A DNA stretch of 6,975 bases from Thiohalocapsa sp. (lineage in GTDB: Bacteria; Pseudomonadota; Gammaproteobacteria; Chromatiales; Chromatiaceae). Position numbers and translations under genes: made by a program. The DNA is taken from NCBI RefSeq assembly GCF_019695415.1, contig NZ_JAIFKJ010000114.1:1-6975 (forward strand), written 5' to 3'. Numbering within the stretch: position 1 is the stretch's first letter; each line of letters begins with the position of its first letter. Under the pieces are notes generated by a model. The model was not told the DNA's origin. It saw nothing but the letters and a program-made list of their open reading frames with translations, and did no database searches. Below are positions 6,542-6,975 of the stretch, in pieces.

Positions 6542-6694
6542 GTGCTGGACCTGCTCAAGGACCTCTGGGGCTTCATGCGTGAGCGGAAGAAGTTCTGGCT
6601 TGCGCCGATACTGCTGGTGCTGCTCTTGCTGGGGACGCTGATGATCCTGGCGCAGGGGTCGGCCGTGGCACCTTTCATCTACACCCTGTTCTGA
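6542..6694 (+). CDS. DUF5989-family (SxtK-like) 50-aa membrane protein
   Basis: This very small gene starts at GTG with GAGG 8 bases before it, 17 bases after the SxtJ-like stop. The 50-residue product begins LDLLKDLWGFMRERKKFW, has one hydrophobic helix (about residues 19-38, very Leu-rich) and ends AQGSAVAPFIYTLF. The amphipathic basic N-terminus, the single TM and the Phe-Ile-Tyr-Thr-Leu-Phe end are the pattern of DUF5989 proteins, which are about 50 residues long and usually sit beside an SxtJ-like gene and a carbamoyltransferase. The positive N-terminal segment suggests a cytoplasmic N-terminus. No catalytic residues are apparent, so a structural or scaffolding role is more likely than enzymatic activity; this is inference. 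The gene is short enough to be missed by automatic gene calling. Confidence 0.85.
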   Translation: MLDLLKDLWGFMRERKKFWLAPILLVLLLLGTLMILAQGSAVAPFIYTLF

Positions 6695-6742
6695 GCGGGT
6701 AAGCCGATCCGCAACAGACCACACCAAGACAGCCTCAGACCC

Positions 6743-6975
6743 ATGCCCGACTTCCCCGACCGCCACGAGCAGATCCGCCTGGTGCACGCTGAGTTCATCC
6801 GCCAGGTGGCCCAAACCTGCGGCAACGCAGAGCGCCGCGCCGAATTCGATGCCCTGACCACCACTACCGGGAAAAGCGGGTGGACCCACCTGGTGCGGGA
6901 ACCAAAGCGAGTCCACACCGGCGAGCCGCGCCCTGAGGTCTTCGCCGGAGCGGCGCAAGGGGGCCAAGAGCGACC
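6743..6975 (+). CDS. Hypothetical protein, 5' part, runs off the window
   Basis: ATG 6743 opens a frame with no stop to the window end (77 complete codons). The start reads MPDFPDRHEQIRLVHAEFIR, followed by a predicted soluble alpha-helical stretch to about residue 38, then a Thr/Gly-rich patch (DALTTTTGKSGWTHLV) and a polar remainder containing GEPRPEVFAG. There is no signal peptide or TM segment. The first 40 codons nearly all end in G or C, as in the neighbours, which argues that the frame is real. From about 6860 the third-position bias weakens, so the end may be error-prone or less conserved. It follows the DUF5989 gene after 48 bases, in the same direction, with no clear Shine-Dalgarno. 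I do not recognise the family with confidence. Its place suggests a fourth member of the carbamoyltransferase module. Confidence 0.6.
   Translation, partial: MPDFPDRHEQIRLVHAEFIRQVAQTCGNAERRAEFDALTTTTGKSGWTHLVREPKRVHTGEPRPEVFAGAAQGGQER

Noticed and set aside
6518..6967. - strand open frame (149 codons) opposite the DUF5989 and terminal genes
   Set aside because: It overlaps a recognised small protein and a coding-like + strand frame, and its composition (Gln/His/Arg-rich) is typical of a shadow.
1..6975. CRISPR array, tRNA/rRNA genes, insertion sequence or phage attachment site
   Set aside because: I saw no regularly spaced repeats, no tRNA-like cloverleaf, no rRNA sequence and no transposase or integrase frame; nearly all of the window is coding.

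Overview
The window is about 7 kb of very GC-rich DNA with strong G/C preference at third codon positions. All genes lie on the + strand and are tightly packed. The gene types (an ABC permease with an HlyD-type periplasmic adaptor, and a NodU/TobZ-type carbamoyltransferase with its small membrane companions) point to a Gram-negative bacterium, most likely a high-GC proteobacterium. That placement is an inference; there is no rRNA or other marker gene here.

Region 1 (2-4018) is an exporter operon. It holds the 3' part of an ABC ATPase gene, cut by the window start, then an 8-TM FtsX/MacB-type permease whose start overlaps or nearly abuts the ATPase stop, then an HlyD/MacA-type membrane-fusion adaptor with a strong Shine-Dalgarno inside the end of the permease gene. 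Together they would make the inner-membrane and periplasmic parts of a tripartite-type ABC efflux system. No outer-membrane channel gene is present. The adaptor has an abnormal G-rich, T-poor block (about 2876-2975) just after its N-terminal membrane segment, which looks more like base-calling error than biology.

Region 2 (4019-4168) is a 150-bp gap with a small hairpin after the adaptor stop, a TACAAT hexamer and a perfect 14-bp palindrome. It probably separates two transcription units.

Region 3 (4169-6694) is a three-gene module: a full-length O-carbamoyltransferase, a small 3-TM SxtJ-family protein and a 50-aa single-TM DUF5989 protein. The same three families occur in cyanobacterial saxitoxin clusters as sxtI, sxtJ and sxtK, where the roles of J and K are unknown. 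A fourth gene (6743 to the window end) starts after a short gap and runs off the window; I do not recognise its family with confidence. The two membrane proteins may anchor or assist the soluble carbamoyltransferase, and the adjacent exporter might move a carbamoylated product, but both statements are inference from gene order.
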